Positions 1 through 8,746 are shown, counted from the first letter of the stretch. The stretch is 64,000 nt of DNA from Peptostreptococcus russellii (GCF_003012055.1 NZ_JYGE01000006.1:124001-188000), one strand, 5' to 3'. Made by a program: numbers and translations. The notes: generated by a model from the sequence alone, not told the origin.

Positions 1-225
1 GTTAATATAGTTATAGAAGCTAAGGCTGGAGAAGGTGGAAGATTATTCGGTTCAATAACTTCAAAAGAAATAGCAGAACAACTTAAAAAACAAAAAAATA
101 TAGATGTAGATAAAAGAAAGATAACTCTTGATGAGCCAATTAGATCTTTAGGATCAAGATTTGTAGAAATAAAAATTCACTCTAAGGTAACAACTAAGAT
201 AAGAGTAGACATAAGAGAAAAATAA
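1..225 (+). CDS. rplI: 50S ribosomal protein L9, C-terminal part
   Basis: The frame is open from the first base and ends at TAA 223-225, giving the last 74 residues of L9; the N-terminal half lies outside the window. The visible part is the C-terminal RNA-binding domain, with the family-typical run GEGGRLFGSIT near its start, followed by a helix-rich stretch and a final beta-rich segment. L9 binds 23S rRNA near the L1 stalk and supports reading-frame maintenance. It lies upstream of dnaB, the usual Firmicutes arrangement, but here a lipoprotein gene sits between them. A strong hairpin follows immediately, so transcription probably ends before the lipoprotein gene. Confidence 0.93.
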   Translation, partial: VNIVIEAKAGEGGRLFGSITSKEIAEQLKKQKNIDVDKRKITLDEPIRSLGSRFVEIKIHSKVTTKIRVDIREK

Positions 226-233
226 TAAGAAAT

Positions 234-261
234 GACAGTCCCTTGAGACTGTCTTTTTTAT
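234..261 (+). terminator. Rho-independent terminator after rplI
   Basis: Seven-base-pair perfect stem (GACAGTC 234-240 with GACTGTC 247-253), a six-base loop and a run of six T. It lies nine bases after the rplI stop. Confidence 0.9.
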
Positions 262-379
262 TATTTAATTAATTGCTTTGCTTGTGGACAAAGTAGTAAA
301 TAAGTAGTAGAATGATATTGAAAGCAAAATATTTAGAAAAATTATAAAATTATAAAATTTTAGGACGAGGAGAATTGTA

Positions 380-1054
380 ATGAAGAAATATTTGGTTTTG
401 ATTTTACTAATTTTTAGTGTATTTACAACTGGATGTTCTGGTTTTAGTGTTTTTGGCAAAGAAATAATACCACAAAGTGCAGTTTACTGTGATAACTGCG
501 GATTTAAATCAGATAAAAAAACAAAGACATGTGAAACTTGTAAGGAAAAACCAATATGGCTCTCAAAGAAACCTAAAATTACTAGGCAAATTGGTAAAAG
601 ACTTGAAGATGAAAAAGCTGCAGAATTTAAAAAACAAAAAGAAAAAGATGAAAAAGAAGCACTTCAAAATAATAAGCAAGAAAGAGTAGTAGTAAAAACT
701 AAAGTCGTTAAGAAAAAAGAAAAGAAAAAAGAGAAATATGATACTTGTGGAATTTGTGGAAGAGAAGACAAAATAAGTAATCTAACGCATGTCCATGGTG
801 TTGGTGTATACGTGCATTCAAAGTGTGGTGATAATGCAGCTACATGTGCTAACTGTAGTAATACATTATTTACACGAGAGGAGAATAGAACTGGTTATTG
901 TGATGTATGTTACTATTCACAAAACAATAACTCTAACAATAATTCCAATAAGGATAATGATTACAATTCAGATGATAGCTACAATGATTCTTATGATGAT
1001 GGTAATTATGATTACTCTGATTATGATCAGTATCAAGATGATAAGCAATATTAA
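380..1054 (+). CDS. zinc-ribbon lipoprotein, function unknown
   Basis: 224-residue predicted lipoprotein. A signal peptide ends in a lipobox with Cys19 (TTGC), so the product should be anchored to the outer face of the membrane. After the anchor come a zinc-ribbon-like pair (C37/C40 and C51/C54), a strongly charged Lys/Glu segment at about 70-120, and a second Cys/His-rich region (C123/C126, H146, C149, C156/C159, C174/C177). The tail from about 180 is almost pure Asn, Ser, Asp and Tyr. The start ATG follows GAGGAG by a normal distance. The gene has its own terminator and stands alone between rplI and dnaB. I do not recognise the family. Zinc-ribbon cysteines on an exported protein are uncommon; no function is claimed. 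Confidence 0.75.
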   Translation: MKKYLVLILLIFSVFTTGCSGFSVFGKEIIPQSAVYCDNCGFKSDKKTKTCETCKEKPIWLSKKPKITRQIGKRLEDEKAAEFKKQKEKDEKEALQNNKQERVVVKTKVVKKKEKKKEKYDTCGICGREDKISNLTHVHGVGVYVHSKCGDNAATCANCSNTLFTREENRTGYCDVCYYSQNNNSNNNSNKDNDYNSDDSYNDSYDDGNYDYSDYDQYQDDKQY

Positions 1055-1125
1055 AATAGATAGCACTAATATAATTGACTATTATAATGTTTCAGTTGAA
1101 AAGTTATAATATACACTCCAAGGCA

Positions 1126-1157
1126 CAGAGAAGGCTAGTAACCTTCTCTGTTTTTTT
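1126..1157 (+). terminator. terminator of the lipoprotein gene
   Basis: Nine-base-pair perfect stem (CAGAGAAGG 1126-1134 with CCTTCTCTG 1142-1150) followed by seven T. Confidence 0.92.
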
Positions 1158-1508
1158 GATAGAGAGAGGGTATTCTTATTTAAAAATAAATTTAAAAAGT
1201 AGTTTTTATAAGCGACAATAAATCTTATTTATACAGTGGCAATTAATCATAGATATATGATATAATTACATCTTGCAGAAGTCTTTTATCTGCAAAGATT
1301 AGAATTAGTATTATATTTAGCTTGATTACACCTAGCTAATAAGTGAAGGCAGAAATAAGTTTGAAGGCTTATAATAAATACAGTACAAGAGATTTATAGA
1401 GCAAGTTAATTTATAAAAATATAAAGTAGAGCTAGATTTTTAGTAGAGATAAAAATTTTAAGATATATATAGAGTTTTAAGATATATAGATATCAGGAGG
1501 TGAGATAA
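1158..1508. other. AT-rich spacer upstream of dnaB
   Basis: No gene seen in 350 bases. It holds a possible -10 element (TATAAT 1261-1266) without a convincing -35, and a small stem (TTGCAGA / TCTGCAA) at about 1273-1295. It ends in the AGGAGGTGAG ribosome binding site of dnaB. Confidence 0.5.
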
Positions 1509-2840
1509 TTGGCTGATATAAATAGAATACCGCCAAGTAGTATAGAGTCAGAACAGTGTGTAATAGGGTCAATTTTAATAGAGGGAGAAACGATAATTCC
1601 TGTAATTGAAATACTAGATAGTCAAGATTTTTATAGTGACTCACATAGGGTTATATTTGATAGTATGAAGGAGCTTAGTGAAGAAAGGGTTCCTATAGAT
1701 ATAGTTACAGTTTCTGAAAAACTGAGAAGTAAGGGTTATCTTGAAGATATTGGAGGAGTTAATTATCTTTCGAGTACTACTACTGTAGTACCGACAACTT
1801 CTAATGTAAAAACTTATGCAGAAATTGTAAAGCAAAAGTCAGTTCTTAGAAGTTTGATAAGGGTATCAAATGATATTATAAGCCTTGGATATAGTGAAGA
1901 TGAAGATATAGATGAAGTTTTGAATCAGGCTGAAAAGAAGATATTTGATATATCACAAGATAGAGTTACATCAGATTTCAATCCAATTGGAAAAGTTTTG
2001 ACAGATGTTTATTCTATGATAGAAGATGTATATAGCAGTGGATCAGAACTTACTGGATTAGATACAGGCTTTTCAGATTTGAATAAAAAGCTTGGTGGAT
2101 TACAAAAGAGTGACTTGGTTTTGGTGGCTGCAAGACCTGGTATGGGAAAAACGGCATTTGCCTTAAACTTAGTATCAAATGTAGCTATAAAATCAAAGGC
2201 TAGTGTAGCAGTTTTTAGTTTGGAAATGTCAAAAGAGCAGTTGGTACAGAGATTGATTTCATCTCAGTCAAATGTTGCCTTGAGTAATATTGCAAAGGGA
2301 AAAATAGCAGATGACGAATGGAAGAAAATAATGGATGCAATGAAGGTATTATCTTCAGCAGATATTTATATAGACGATACTCCAGGTATCAAGGTATCTG
2401 AAATAAGATCGAAGTGTAGAAAATTAAAGATGGAAAAAGGCCTTGATATGGTAATGATAGATTATCTTCAGCTTATGGAAGGTGATGGAAAAAATGAAAG
2501 TAGACAGCAGGAAGTTTCTAAGATGTCTAGATCATTGAAAATTTTAGCAAAGGAAATGAATTGCCCTGTAGTGGCACTATCTCAGCTTTCTAGAAATACT
2601 GAAACTGGTAAAGACCATATGCCAAAACTATCGGATTTGAGAGATTCTGGAGCTATTGAGCAGGATGCGGATATTGTAATGTTTATTTATAGAGATGAAT
2701 ACTATAATGGAATAGAAACAGAAAAAAAGAATATTGCAGATATAAAGATAGCAAAAAATAGGCACGGGGAAACTTGTGATATTGAGCTTGTTTGGATTGG
2801 TGAGATTCAAAAGTTTAAGGATAGAGCGAGAGAGATATAA
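1509..2840 (+). CDS. dnaB: replicative DNA helicase DnaB
   Basis: Hexameric 5'-3' helicase that unwinds DNA at the replication fork and binds primase; 443 residues, the usual length (called dnaC in Bacillus subtilis). The N-terminal domain (about 8-110) opens with the typical PPSSIESEQ motif. The RecA-like ATPase domain follows, with Walker A at about 208-216 (ARPGMGKTA) and a Walker B/H3 region ending MIDYLQLM near 320. The start is TTG at 1509, chosen because AGGAGGTGAG ends a few bases upstream and the N-terminus matches the family. It converges with the DnaI-like loader gene on the other strand, so helicase, loader and DnaD-like protein are clustered. Confidence 0.97.
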   Translation: MADINRIPPSSIESEQCVIGSILIEGETIIPVIEILDSQDFYSDSHRVIFDSMKELSEERVPIDIVTVSEKLRSKGYLEDIGGVNYLSSTTTVVPTTSNVKTYAEIVKQKSVLRSLIRVSNDIISLGYSEDEDIDEVLNQAEKKIFDISQDRVTSDFNPIGKVLTDVYSMIEDVYSSGSELTGLDTGFSDLNKKLGGLQKSDLVLVAARPGMGKTAFALNLVSNVAIKSKASVAVFSLEMSKEQLVQRLISSQSNVALSNIAKGKIADDEWKKIMDAMKVLSSADIYIDDTPGIKVSEIRSKCRKLKMEKGLDMVMIDYLQLMEGDGKNESRQQEVSKMSRSLKILAKEMNCPVVALSQLSRNTETGKDHMPKLSDLRDSGAIEQDADIVMFIYRDEYYNGIETEKKNIADIKIAKNRHGETCDIELVWIGEIQKFKDRAREI

Positions 2841-2863
2841 AAAATAAATAAAAACAACTTTAA

Positions 2864-2902
2864 AGGTTCCTAAATTAATATTAGATTTGGGGACTTTTTT
2901 TA
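2864..2902 (+). terminator. terminator after dnaB
   Basis: Twelve-pair stem including G-U pairs (2864-2875 with 2885-2896) followed by a T-rich run. It lies 24 bases after the dnaB stop. Confidence 0.8.
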
Positions 2903-3158
2903 TTTTTGATATTTATAATATATTATAAAGTAAATACTAATCTATTAGCTTTAATTAATAAGAAATATGACCTTCTTAAAAATAAAAAAAGAAAAGCTTA
3001 TGATTAGATTCTAAAATATATTTTAAAAGTATATAAATTAAATTTGATAAAAAATAAATTTAAACTTATGAAAAATCAGAATTTTCTCAAGCGATTGCTT
3101 GTTGATAGATAAAAATGTCTTTTTTAGTAAATAATTATATTTTTCAAAAAAATCTGAG

Positions 3159-3322
3159 TTATACACAGAAAATATGTTCTTTTCAACAGATTTCTGTGGA
3201 TAACTCTCTATTTTTATGTTGATATGTTGCTATCTTGCGTTTTTATTTTGCACATAATCCACAATGTTATTAACATTTTCTGTGGATAATATGTATATAA
3301 TTTAGGTATAATCTGTGTATAA
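3159..3322. promoter_or_regulatory. cluster of DnaA boxes
   Basis: Four 9-mers match the DnaA box TTATNCACA exactly: TTATACACA at 3159-3167 (+), and TGTGGATAA at 3195-3203, TGTGGATAA at 3281-3289 and TGTGTATAA at 3314-3322 (all minus orientation). A fifth, TAATCCACA at 3255-3263, has one mismatch. They lie within 165 bases in a very AT-rich spacer between convergent dnaB and the helicase-loader gene, so this is not a promoter region for either. DnaA binding is inferred from motif density; the role (titration, reactivation, regulation or an origin element) is unknown. Confidence 0.65.
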
Positions 3323-3346
3323 ATTATTCTTAAATTCATATATATG

Positions 3347-4333
3347 TTATTTAAACCTCAAATCACTTCCATAAAACTGATACATTTGGAAGTTACCCAC
3401 AATTCGAGAAACTATTCTATCAGTGTAAGAATTTCTTATTTCTGACAAACTAAGGTTAGTTGATATAATAATTTTCTTCCTAGAATTAAGTCTGGAGTTT
3501 ATTATATTAAATAATTCTGATGCGGTAAAGGAATTTACCATCTCAGTACCTAGGTCATCAATAATTAAAAGATCACAAGTAAATAAATTATTGTAGTTTT
3601 CCTCATCTAAGTAGGAAAAACTATCAGTTTTAAACTTATATCTCTCAATAACCTCCATAAGATTAAAGGCAGTTTGGTAGATGACAGTATAACCCTTATC
3701 TAAAAGATCCTTTGCTATACAACTACACAGAAATGTTTTTCCAAGTCCAGTGTCACCACTAAAAAGAAGATTATCTTTTTTAGAACCCTCCTTTTTATCG
3801 AAATTAAAAATATAGTTTTGAGTATCCATAAAGATATTTTTCATATTTTCACGAGGGCTTAGAGATCTTCCCTCTGCGATATCATCTGAAAAAAGATCTA
3901 AATTAAAATTTTCAAAGTTATCTAGGCTAAGAATCTCCTCTAAGTTTGACATTGCATAAGAGTCATTTAGCATTCTTTGCTTTAGGCAATTGCATCTCTT
4001 ACCATTTTCAAGAAAGGCAGTATCCTTACATTTTTCACAGTCATATTTTAGTTCAAGGTAGTCTATGGGTATATTATTTTCCACAAACATTTCATTTTTT
4101 CTTTTTATTAGTTCATTTTGCTGCTTGCTAAGATTAGACAACTCTTCCTCAGATGCTCCAGATATTACTAATCTTGTCATTTTTAAACCTATACTTTGAA
4201 TTTCTTCGCTTATAGATTTAATAGCAGGGTATTTCTCGAATATCTCCTTGCTTCTTTCTTCCAAAAGATCTTGATGCTTATCTCTTTTATATTGATATTC
4301 AAGCATTATTTTTCTCATTTTTTCCTTATTCAA
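3347..4333 (-). CDS. primosomal helicase loader, DnaI/DnaC-like ATPase
   Basis: 328-residue AAA+ protein of the DnaI/DnaC/IstB group. These proteins load the DnaB hexamer onto DNA at origins and stalled forks. The N-terminal 90 residues are helical. A Cys cluster follows (C99, C102, C114, C116) that resembles the zinc-binding region of Bacillus DnaI. The ATPase domain has Walker A at 193-200 (GDTGLGKT) and Walker B near 255 (LLIIDDLG). An arginine-rich sensor region is near the C-terminus (YTDRIVSRIVG). It sits downstream of a DnaD-domain gene on the same strand, about 100 bases apart, and opposite dnaB, which supports a primosome role. It is slightly longer than B. subtilis DnaI, the closest functional match I can name. 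Confidence 0.88.
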   Translation of the reverse strand: MNKEKMRKIMLEYQYKRDKHQDLLEERSKEIFEKYPAIKSISEEIQSIGLKMTRLVISGASEEELSNLSKQQNELIKRKNEMFVENNIPIDYLELKYDCEKCKDTAFLENGKRCNCLKQRMLNDSYAMSNLEEILSLDNFENFNLDLFSDDIAEGRSLSPRENMKNIFMDTQNYIFNFDKKEGSKKDNLLFSGDTGLGKTFLCSCIAKDLLDKGYTVIYQTAFNLMEVIERYKFKTDSFSYLDEENYNNLFTCDLLIIDDLGTEMVNSFTASELFNIINSRLNSRKKIIISTNLSLSEIRNSYTDRIVSRIVGNFQMYQFYGSDLRFK

Positions 4334-4435
4334 ATCTTATCTCCTTTCTTAAGCACATAATATAGAAATAATCTAGACGAAAGAACTTTATTTAAAAGTA
4401 AATATTTTATATAAGAGCTTTACTTCTTCTAAAAG

Positions 4436-5482
4436 TTATTTTTTATTGGAGTTTCTTAGAAGTTTATCAAGTTCTTCATCAGAATATTCACCTGTATCTC
4501 TTTGCTTAAAGTTATGAAATTTTGTCTTGATTTTTGGACTAGAGTAGCTAGTAGATTTATTTTTTATATTTTGCTTTTTTGATCTACTTTGTGCAAACTT
4601 CTTGTCTTCCAACTCTATGGCTTCAATGCTATTTATTCCTTTTTCATGCCATGAAGTAATAATTTTATCAAAGTATCGTATATTTGGATTACTTGTATTT
4701 ACTGATTTTGAGCAAGCTTTGAGTATTACATCCATACTCATTTTATATTCAAATACCCAACGGTCAATTGCTTCTTTTTCAAACTCTGTTGGTGTTCTAT
4801 TAAAGCCGAGAGCTCTAAAGACTGTTTTATAATTTTCCTTTTTATCAGATCTTGATTCTTCAAGAAACTCTATATCTTCTTCACTTTTTACAGAATTATC
4901 GAACCAAGATTTCATAATACCGATTACATATTTCACAGACTTTATTCTTCCATTATCTTCAGCAGCCCTTTCAAAAGCTTTGACAGCTATATCTGTTTCA
5001 AAGTTGTAGAGTTTCAATGAATCCAAAATATCAATTTTTTCTGGGGGAGTTAAAACTCTTCCCGCTATTTTTTCTATTTTATTGTACATATTTACATATT
5101 CAAAAGAAGAAGCTGTATCAAGGGTATTGTCTAGATTTTCCTTTGATGATTTGGACCTAGTATGTTTTGATAAATATTCTGTTTTGATATCCAAAAATTC
5201 AATTGCAAGTTCATCATCTCTGTTATGAATTTTTATTATACCCATATTTTCCCAAAATTTCCAAGCTGAGATGACTTCATCTTCTGTAATTCCTATAATA
5301 TTTGCCATTGCTTGATTATCCATTTCATCACTATGAAATCCTCTATATAAAAAAGCACTTTTATAGCCTAAAAGATATACTTTTATTTGATTTCCATTTG
5401 CAATAGGTATGTATAAATCAAAAAATAGGCTGGGAATCATTACATCACTATAATTTTCGTCGCCTATAGATTTAAAAAACAT
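4436..5482 (-). CDS. DnaD-domain replication initiation protein
   Basis: 348-residue protein with a winged-helix-like N-terminal part (about 1-100, with the helical run NIIGITEDEVISAWKFWENM) and two C-terminal DnaD/DnaB2 domains at about 130-205 and 215-290. The second ends in the characteristic motif IRYFDKIITSWHEKGI. The C-terminal tail is Lys/Ser rich and probably disordered. In low-GC Gram-positives, DnaD- and DnaB-type proteins remodel DNA with DnaA and recruit the DnaI-helicase complex. Its place directly upstream of the DnaI-like gene fits that role. The domain layout could correspond to either Bacillus DnaD or Bacillus DnaB, so no symbol is given. The start ATG follows a purine-rich site. 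Confidence 0.87.
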   Translation of the reverse strand: MFFKSIGDENYSDVMIPSLFFDLYIPIANGNQIKVYLLGYKSAFLYRGFHSDEMDNQAMANIIGITEDEVISAWKFWENMGIIKIHNRDDELAIEFLDIKTEYLSKHTRSKSSKENLDNTLDTASSFEYVNMYNKIEKIAGRVLTPPEKIDILDSLKLYNFETDIAVKAFERAAEDNGRIKSVKYVIGIMKSWFDNSVKSEEDIEFLEESRSDKKENYKTVFRALGFNRTPTEFEKEAIDRWVFEYKMSMDVILKACSKSVNTSNPNIRYFDKIITSWHEKGINSIEAIELEDKKFAQSRSKKQNIKNKSTSYSSPKIKTKFHNFKQRDTGEYSDEELDKLLRNSNKK

Positions 5483-5645
5483 AGAAAAACCCCTTTCTAA
5501 AAGTAGTTATTAATATTTAAAAATTTAAAAGCCAGTATATCAGAAAGCCTGATATTAGCAGTATTAAGTCTATTTAAATCTCATCTATACAATTATAACA
5601 CAGAAAGTAAAGATAAAAAATTGTTAGTTATAGATGTCTAGATTA

Positions 5646-5675
5646 TATAAAAAAGCCCCAGAATATCCTGAGGCT
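5646..5675 (-). terminator. terminator after rlmH
   Basis: On the minus strand, AGCCTCA (5675-5669) pairs with TGGGGCT (5660-5654) with one G-U pair. A T run follows, seen as A 5649-5653 on the + strand. Confidence 0.8.
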
Positions 5676-5693
5676 CTTGTATTTTAAGTTTTA

Positions 5694-6176
5694 TTATTTG
5701 TGGTAGGGTTCGTGATTGTTGATTCGAAAACATCTATAGATTTGCTCTAAAAGTATCAACCTCATCATTTGATGTGGGAAAGTCATATCTGAAAATGACA
5801 TCTTCATATTAGCTCTTGTAAGTACATCATCGGACAAGCCTAAAGAGCCTCCAATTACAAAACAAAGATGGCTATTGCCAGTAAGAGAAAGTGCTTCAAT
5901 TTTATCTGCAAAAGTCTCAGATGACATTTTTTCTCCGTCTATTGCAAGTGCAATAACATATTGATTTTGCTTTATTTTGGATAGAATAGAAAAGCCTTCC
6001 TTTTTTTTGACCATTTCCATTTCTTTTTCGCTTAGATTTTCTGGAGCTTTTTCATCACTTACCTCTATAATATCCAACTTGCAATATTTTGATAGTCTCT
6101 TAGAAAATTCATCTATTCCAAGTTTTATATATTTTTCCTTTATCTTCCCAACCGTTATTAAACTTATTTTAATCAT
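5694..6176 (-). CDS. rlmH: 23S rRNA (pseudouridine1915-N3)-methyltransferase RlmH
   Basis: 160 residues, the normal size for RlmH, the SPOUT-class enzyme that methylates pseudouridine 1915 in helix 69 of 23S rRNA on assembled ribosomes. The start is the typical [13 protein letters not shown]. The knotted SAM-binding region is seen as [10 protein letters not shown] at about 105-115, and the C-terminus ends in the family signature [13 protein letters not shown]. The gene is on the minus strand after the WalJ-like gene and has its own terminator. The AAGGAT site upstream is weak but correctly placed. Close placement with a WalJ-like hydrolase is common in Firmicutes. Confidence 0.96.
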   Translation of the reverse strand: MIKISLITVGKIKEKYIKLGIDEFSKRLSKYCKLDIIEVSDEKAPENLSEKEMEMVKKKEGFSILSKIKQNQYVIALAIDGEKMSSETFADKIEALSLTGNSHLCFVIGGSLGLSDDVLTRANMKMSFSDMTFPHQMMRLILLEQIYRCFRINNHEPYHK

Positions 6177-6251
6177 TATTTTTATATCCTTACCTTGCTA
6201 TCGTACATATAATACGATGATTTTAGTTTTATAGACAATATTTTATATAAA

Positions 6252-7049
6252 TTATCTAGCTATTTTATATAATTTTGATATATCATCTCTCATCAATACA
6301 TCTAGATTTACATCATTTCCTATTTTCATTCCATTTTCTGTAAGTATTGAGTTTGAGGTTTCAAATGCTAGTGCAGGGAAGTTATTTTCTCTGCTTAGAT
6401 GGGCTAGCAAAATATCTTCAGTTCCATTTTTAATTAAATCAACCGCAAATTTGGCTGCAGATTCATTTGATAAATGGCCACGATCAGACATTACCCTTTT
6501 CTTTAACATATAAGTATAAGATCCCATTAGAAGCATTTCTTTGTCATAATTAGATTCTAAGACCACTAGCTTAGATCCTAATATATTTTCTCTTATACTA
6601 TCAGATATATGCCCTATATCCGTTGCAACTGATATTTTTTCATCCTTCTCATTGAAAAGATTAAAAGCTACTGGGTCAGCTGCATCATGAGTGATGGAGA
6701 AGGGCTTGATTGCCATATCTCCTATAGCATATATTTCTTCATTTTCAAATATATTTATATTTGACTCTTTTACTTTGCCTATTTTATTTTCTATTGCCAA
6801 CCAAGTTTTATAGTTGACAAATATAGGTAGGTCATACTTTCTTGACAAAATACCTACTCCCTTTATATGATCGGTATGTTCATGTGTAACAAAAATACCG
6901 TTTAATTTACTAGCATCCACATCTATCTCATTTAGTCCATTAGTGATTCTCTTGCCACTTAGTCCCGCATCTATTAGTATATTTGTGTCTTTATATCCTA
7001 CATAGTGGCAATTTCCACTACTTCCGCTTCCTATTGAACAATAATTCAT
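6252..7049 (-). CDS. metallo-beta-lactamase-fold hydrolase, WalJ/YycJ-like
   Basis: 265-residue MBL-fold protein. The N-terminus MNYCSIGSGSSGNC is typical of the YycJ/WalJ group. The metal-binding motif is THEHTDH (H56, H58, D60, H61), further ligands lie in SITHDAADP and ATDIGH, and SDRGHLSNE is a late conserved element. WalJ proteins are linked to the WalKR cell-wall regulon and to DNA replication/repair coordination; the exact substrate is not settled. No walKR genes are visible here, so the assignment rests on sequence only. It is followed by rlmH on the same strand, 75 bases away. A good AGAGAGGAGG site precedes the ATG. Confidence 0.88.
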   Translation of the reverse strand: MNYCSIGSGSSGNCHYVGYKDTNILIDAGLSGKRITNGLNEIDVDASKLNGIFVTHEHTDHIKGVGILSRKYDLPIFVNYKTWLAIENKIGKVKESNINIFENEEIYAIGDMAIKPFSITHDAADPVAFNLFNEKDEKISVATDIGHISDSIRENILGSKLVVLESNYDKEMLLMGSYTYMLKKRVMSDRGHLSNESAAKFAVDLIKNGTEDILLAHLSRENNFPALAFETSNSILTENGMKIGNDVNLDVLMRDDISKLYKIAR

Positions 7050-7190
7050 AATTCCTCCTCTCTAAAGTCTAGCTAATCATATCTATTATAAGTCATATTC
7101 ATTAATATTTCATTGTTTTTTTGATTTTAATAGAATAAAAAATTTCTGTAAGTTTTCAGTTGAAATTTTAAATTATATTAGTATTAGAAT

Positions 7191-7220
7191 AAAAAAAGAC
7201 TAGAGATTAATCTCTAGTCT
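7191..7220 (-). terminator. terminator after the rubredoxin gene
   Basis: A 24-base perfect palindrome (7197-7208 with 7209-7220). On the minus strand it is followed by seven T (A 7191-7197 on +), which fits termination of the rubredoxin transcript. Confidence 0.85.
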
Positions 7221-7251
7221 TTACTCTTCGTTTGATAATCTCCTTGAGAGA

Positions 7252-7413
7252 TTAGTCCATTAGAGAGAAGTCTTCCTTAGTTACACCACATTCTGGGCAT
7301 TCCCAATCATCTGGAATATCTTCGAAAGCAGTTCCTGGTGCTATACCACCATCTGGATCTCCTATTTCTGGGTCATAAACCCAACCACATACATCGCATA
7401 CATATTTCTTCAT
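7252..7413 (-). CDS. rubredoxin
   Basis: 53-residue rubredoxin. The product begins [19 protein letters not shown] and ends with [13 protein letters not shown]. The two CxxC pairs (C6/C9 and C39/C42) coordinate one iron atom. Rubredoxins are small cytoplasmic electron carriers; in anaerobes they commonly serve oxygen- and peroxide-reducing enzymes. The length is standard. AGGAGG lies a few bases upstream of the ATG, and a terminator follows the stop. A minus-strand Fur-family regulator lies about 270 bases upstream. If that regulator is PerR-like, an oxidative-stress link is plausible, but this is inference only. Confidence 0.95.
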   Translation of the reverse strand: MKKYVCDVCGWVYDPEIGDPDGGIAPGTAFEDIPDDWECPECGVTKEDFSLMD

Positions 7414-7450
7414 AACATTTCCTCCTAATATATAAAATTTATTTATTTTC

Positions 7451-7484
7451 TCTGTTCTTAGTATTAGTTATACCCATGAACAGA
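7451..7484 (-). promoter_or_regulatory. inverted repeat upstream of rubredoxin
   Basis: TCTGTTC (7451-7457) and GAACAGA (7478-7484) form a 7+7 inverted repeat with a 20-base spacer, 38-71 bases upstream of the rubredoxin ATG. The spacer contains TATAAC on the minus strand, a possible -10, so the repeat could be an operator. No regulator is assigned. Confidence 0.35.
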
Positions 7485-7684
7485 AAATATAAGCAAGTTT
7501 TTTAAAAGTCTTTACTTTTTAGCTATGATACTTAAGTCAATTATAGATATAAGCTTGAAGTAAAGATACTTTTAATAATTTATTTGTATTTTTCATAGTT
7601 GACCATATTTAAGAAAATATTCTTAAAGAAATCAATTTATAATAGTTTGATTAAACTTTTAAAAATAAGTTATCAATAAATTTC

Positions 7685-8143
7685 TTATATAAGCTTTTTT
7701 GAACATTCTGGGCAAATCCCAATAAACTCTAGATTGTGTCCAGTAATTTCATAATCAGTCTGATTAGATATTTCATTTAAAATAGATTCTACAGGGCATA
7801 CATCTACATATGAAACTTTTCCACACATCTTGCAGGTAAGAATATGCTGATGATTTGTATTATTTAATTGAAAAACACTATTGCCATCAGAAAGAATCTG
7901 CTTAATCACGATATCTGATTCTGTTAGGGCATTTAAAGCCCTATAAACTGTAGACAGATTAATATTAATTTCTTTTTTTAAATAAGTATGTATTTCCTCT
8001 GCTGTTAGAGGAAGATCTGAATGTCTAAGGCAGTTCAAAAGAAGCATTCTTTTTTTAGTGGCTTTAAGCTTAGCAGACTTTAACATTTCATTATTCTCTT
8101 GTCTGTGATTATCTTTTGAACAATTACAAGATAGATTACTCAC
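7685..8143 (-). CDS. Fur-family metal-responsive repressor
   Basis: 152 residues of the Fur/PerR/Zur family. The N-terminal winged helix is at about 25-85 (TAEEIHTYL, then INLSTVYRALNAL as recognition helix). The dimerisation domain has the metal site HQHILTCKMCGK (H98, H100, C104, C107), the conserved TGHNLEFIGIC (H136), and the second structural zinc pair C144/C147. The first 12 residues are unusually Cys/His rich (C6, C8, H13), an extension not usual in the family. Sequence alone does not separate PerR from Zur. A rubredoxin neighbour suggests PerR; the zinc-uptake genes 5-10 kb away suggest Zur. It is probably autoregulated, like most of the family. Confidence 0.9.
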   Translation of the reverse strand: MSNLSCNCSKDNHRQENNEMLKSAKLKATKKRMLLLNCLRHSDLPLTAEEIHTYLKKEININLSTVYRALNALTESDIVIKQILSDGNSVFQLNNTNHQHILTCKMCGKVSYVDVCPVESILNEISNQTDYEITGHNLEFIGICPECSKKLI

Positions 8144-8292
8144 TTTATCACCTCTTTTTCATACTTCTTAAGATAGATTATACCACTTAATTAAGAATAA
8201 GGAAAACAATATTTTAAAAAAATATTGAAATATTAAAAAATTATATAAAAGCATATACACAAATCTTTATATATAAAAAGTAGAATAAATCA

Positions 8293-8610
8293 GTGTTAGC
8301 ATTGACTACTCTTTATATAGTAGTATGTCTAATACTTACAGGAGTAACAAGATATTCAAACTTAGACAAGCCAGAAGCAATGACATTTGCAATACTATGT
8401 TATGTACTTATGAAATTTAGAAAGATGTATCCAGATTCAATAGGTGGATTTAAGGTTCCTTTATACCCAGTAGTTCCGATATTAGGAATAGCTACTTGTA
8501 CATTCTTAATTATAAATCTTGATTTAATGAGTTGGATAAGTTACGCTTTATGGCTAGTAATAGGTAGTATAATATACTTTACTTACTCTAAGAAAACAAT
8601 TTTAGCTTAG
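8293..8610 (+). pseudogene. remnant of an APC-family amino-acid permease
   Basis: About 105 codons related to cationic/broad amino-acid permeases. The first 33 residues (TTLYIVVCLILTGVTRYSNLDK) match a segment in the middle of these transporters. From residue 34 on, the sequence jumps to the C-terminal part (RKMYPDSIGGFKVPLYPVVPILGI and the last membrane helices). The N-terminal half and a second internal stretch are therefore missing, and TAG at 8281 closes the frame upstream. There is no ribosome binding site before the only start-like codon (GTG 8293). It is best read as a deletion-derived pseudogene. A hairpin terminator about 140 bases downstream may be left from the original gene. Confidence 0.75.
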
Positions 8611-8746
8611 AAATATCTAGATTTATAAATTGAAATAGAGAGTTTTAGAAGTAATATCAGAGAAAGTTTAATAGTATTAAAAAGTAATAGCTCATAGCTT
8701 GACTTTTGATCACTTTAATCTTAGCCTAATTAAACTAATTTAAAAA

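Noticed and set aside
3159-3322. calling the DnaA-box cluster the chromosome origin
   Set aside because: dnaA is not in the window, gene orientation does not diverge from this point, and skew cannot be measured here; only a binding cluster is claimed.
8293-8610. calling this a complete small membrane protein
   Set aside because: The two parts match separate regions of one large permease and there is no ribosome binding site.
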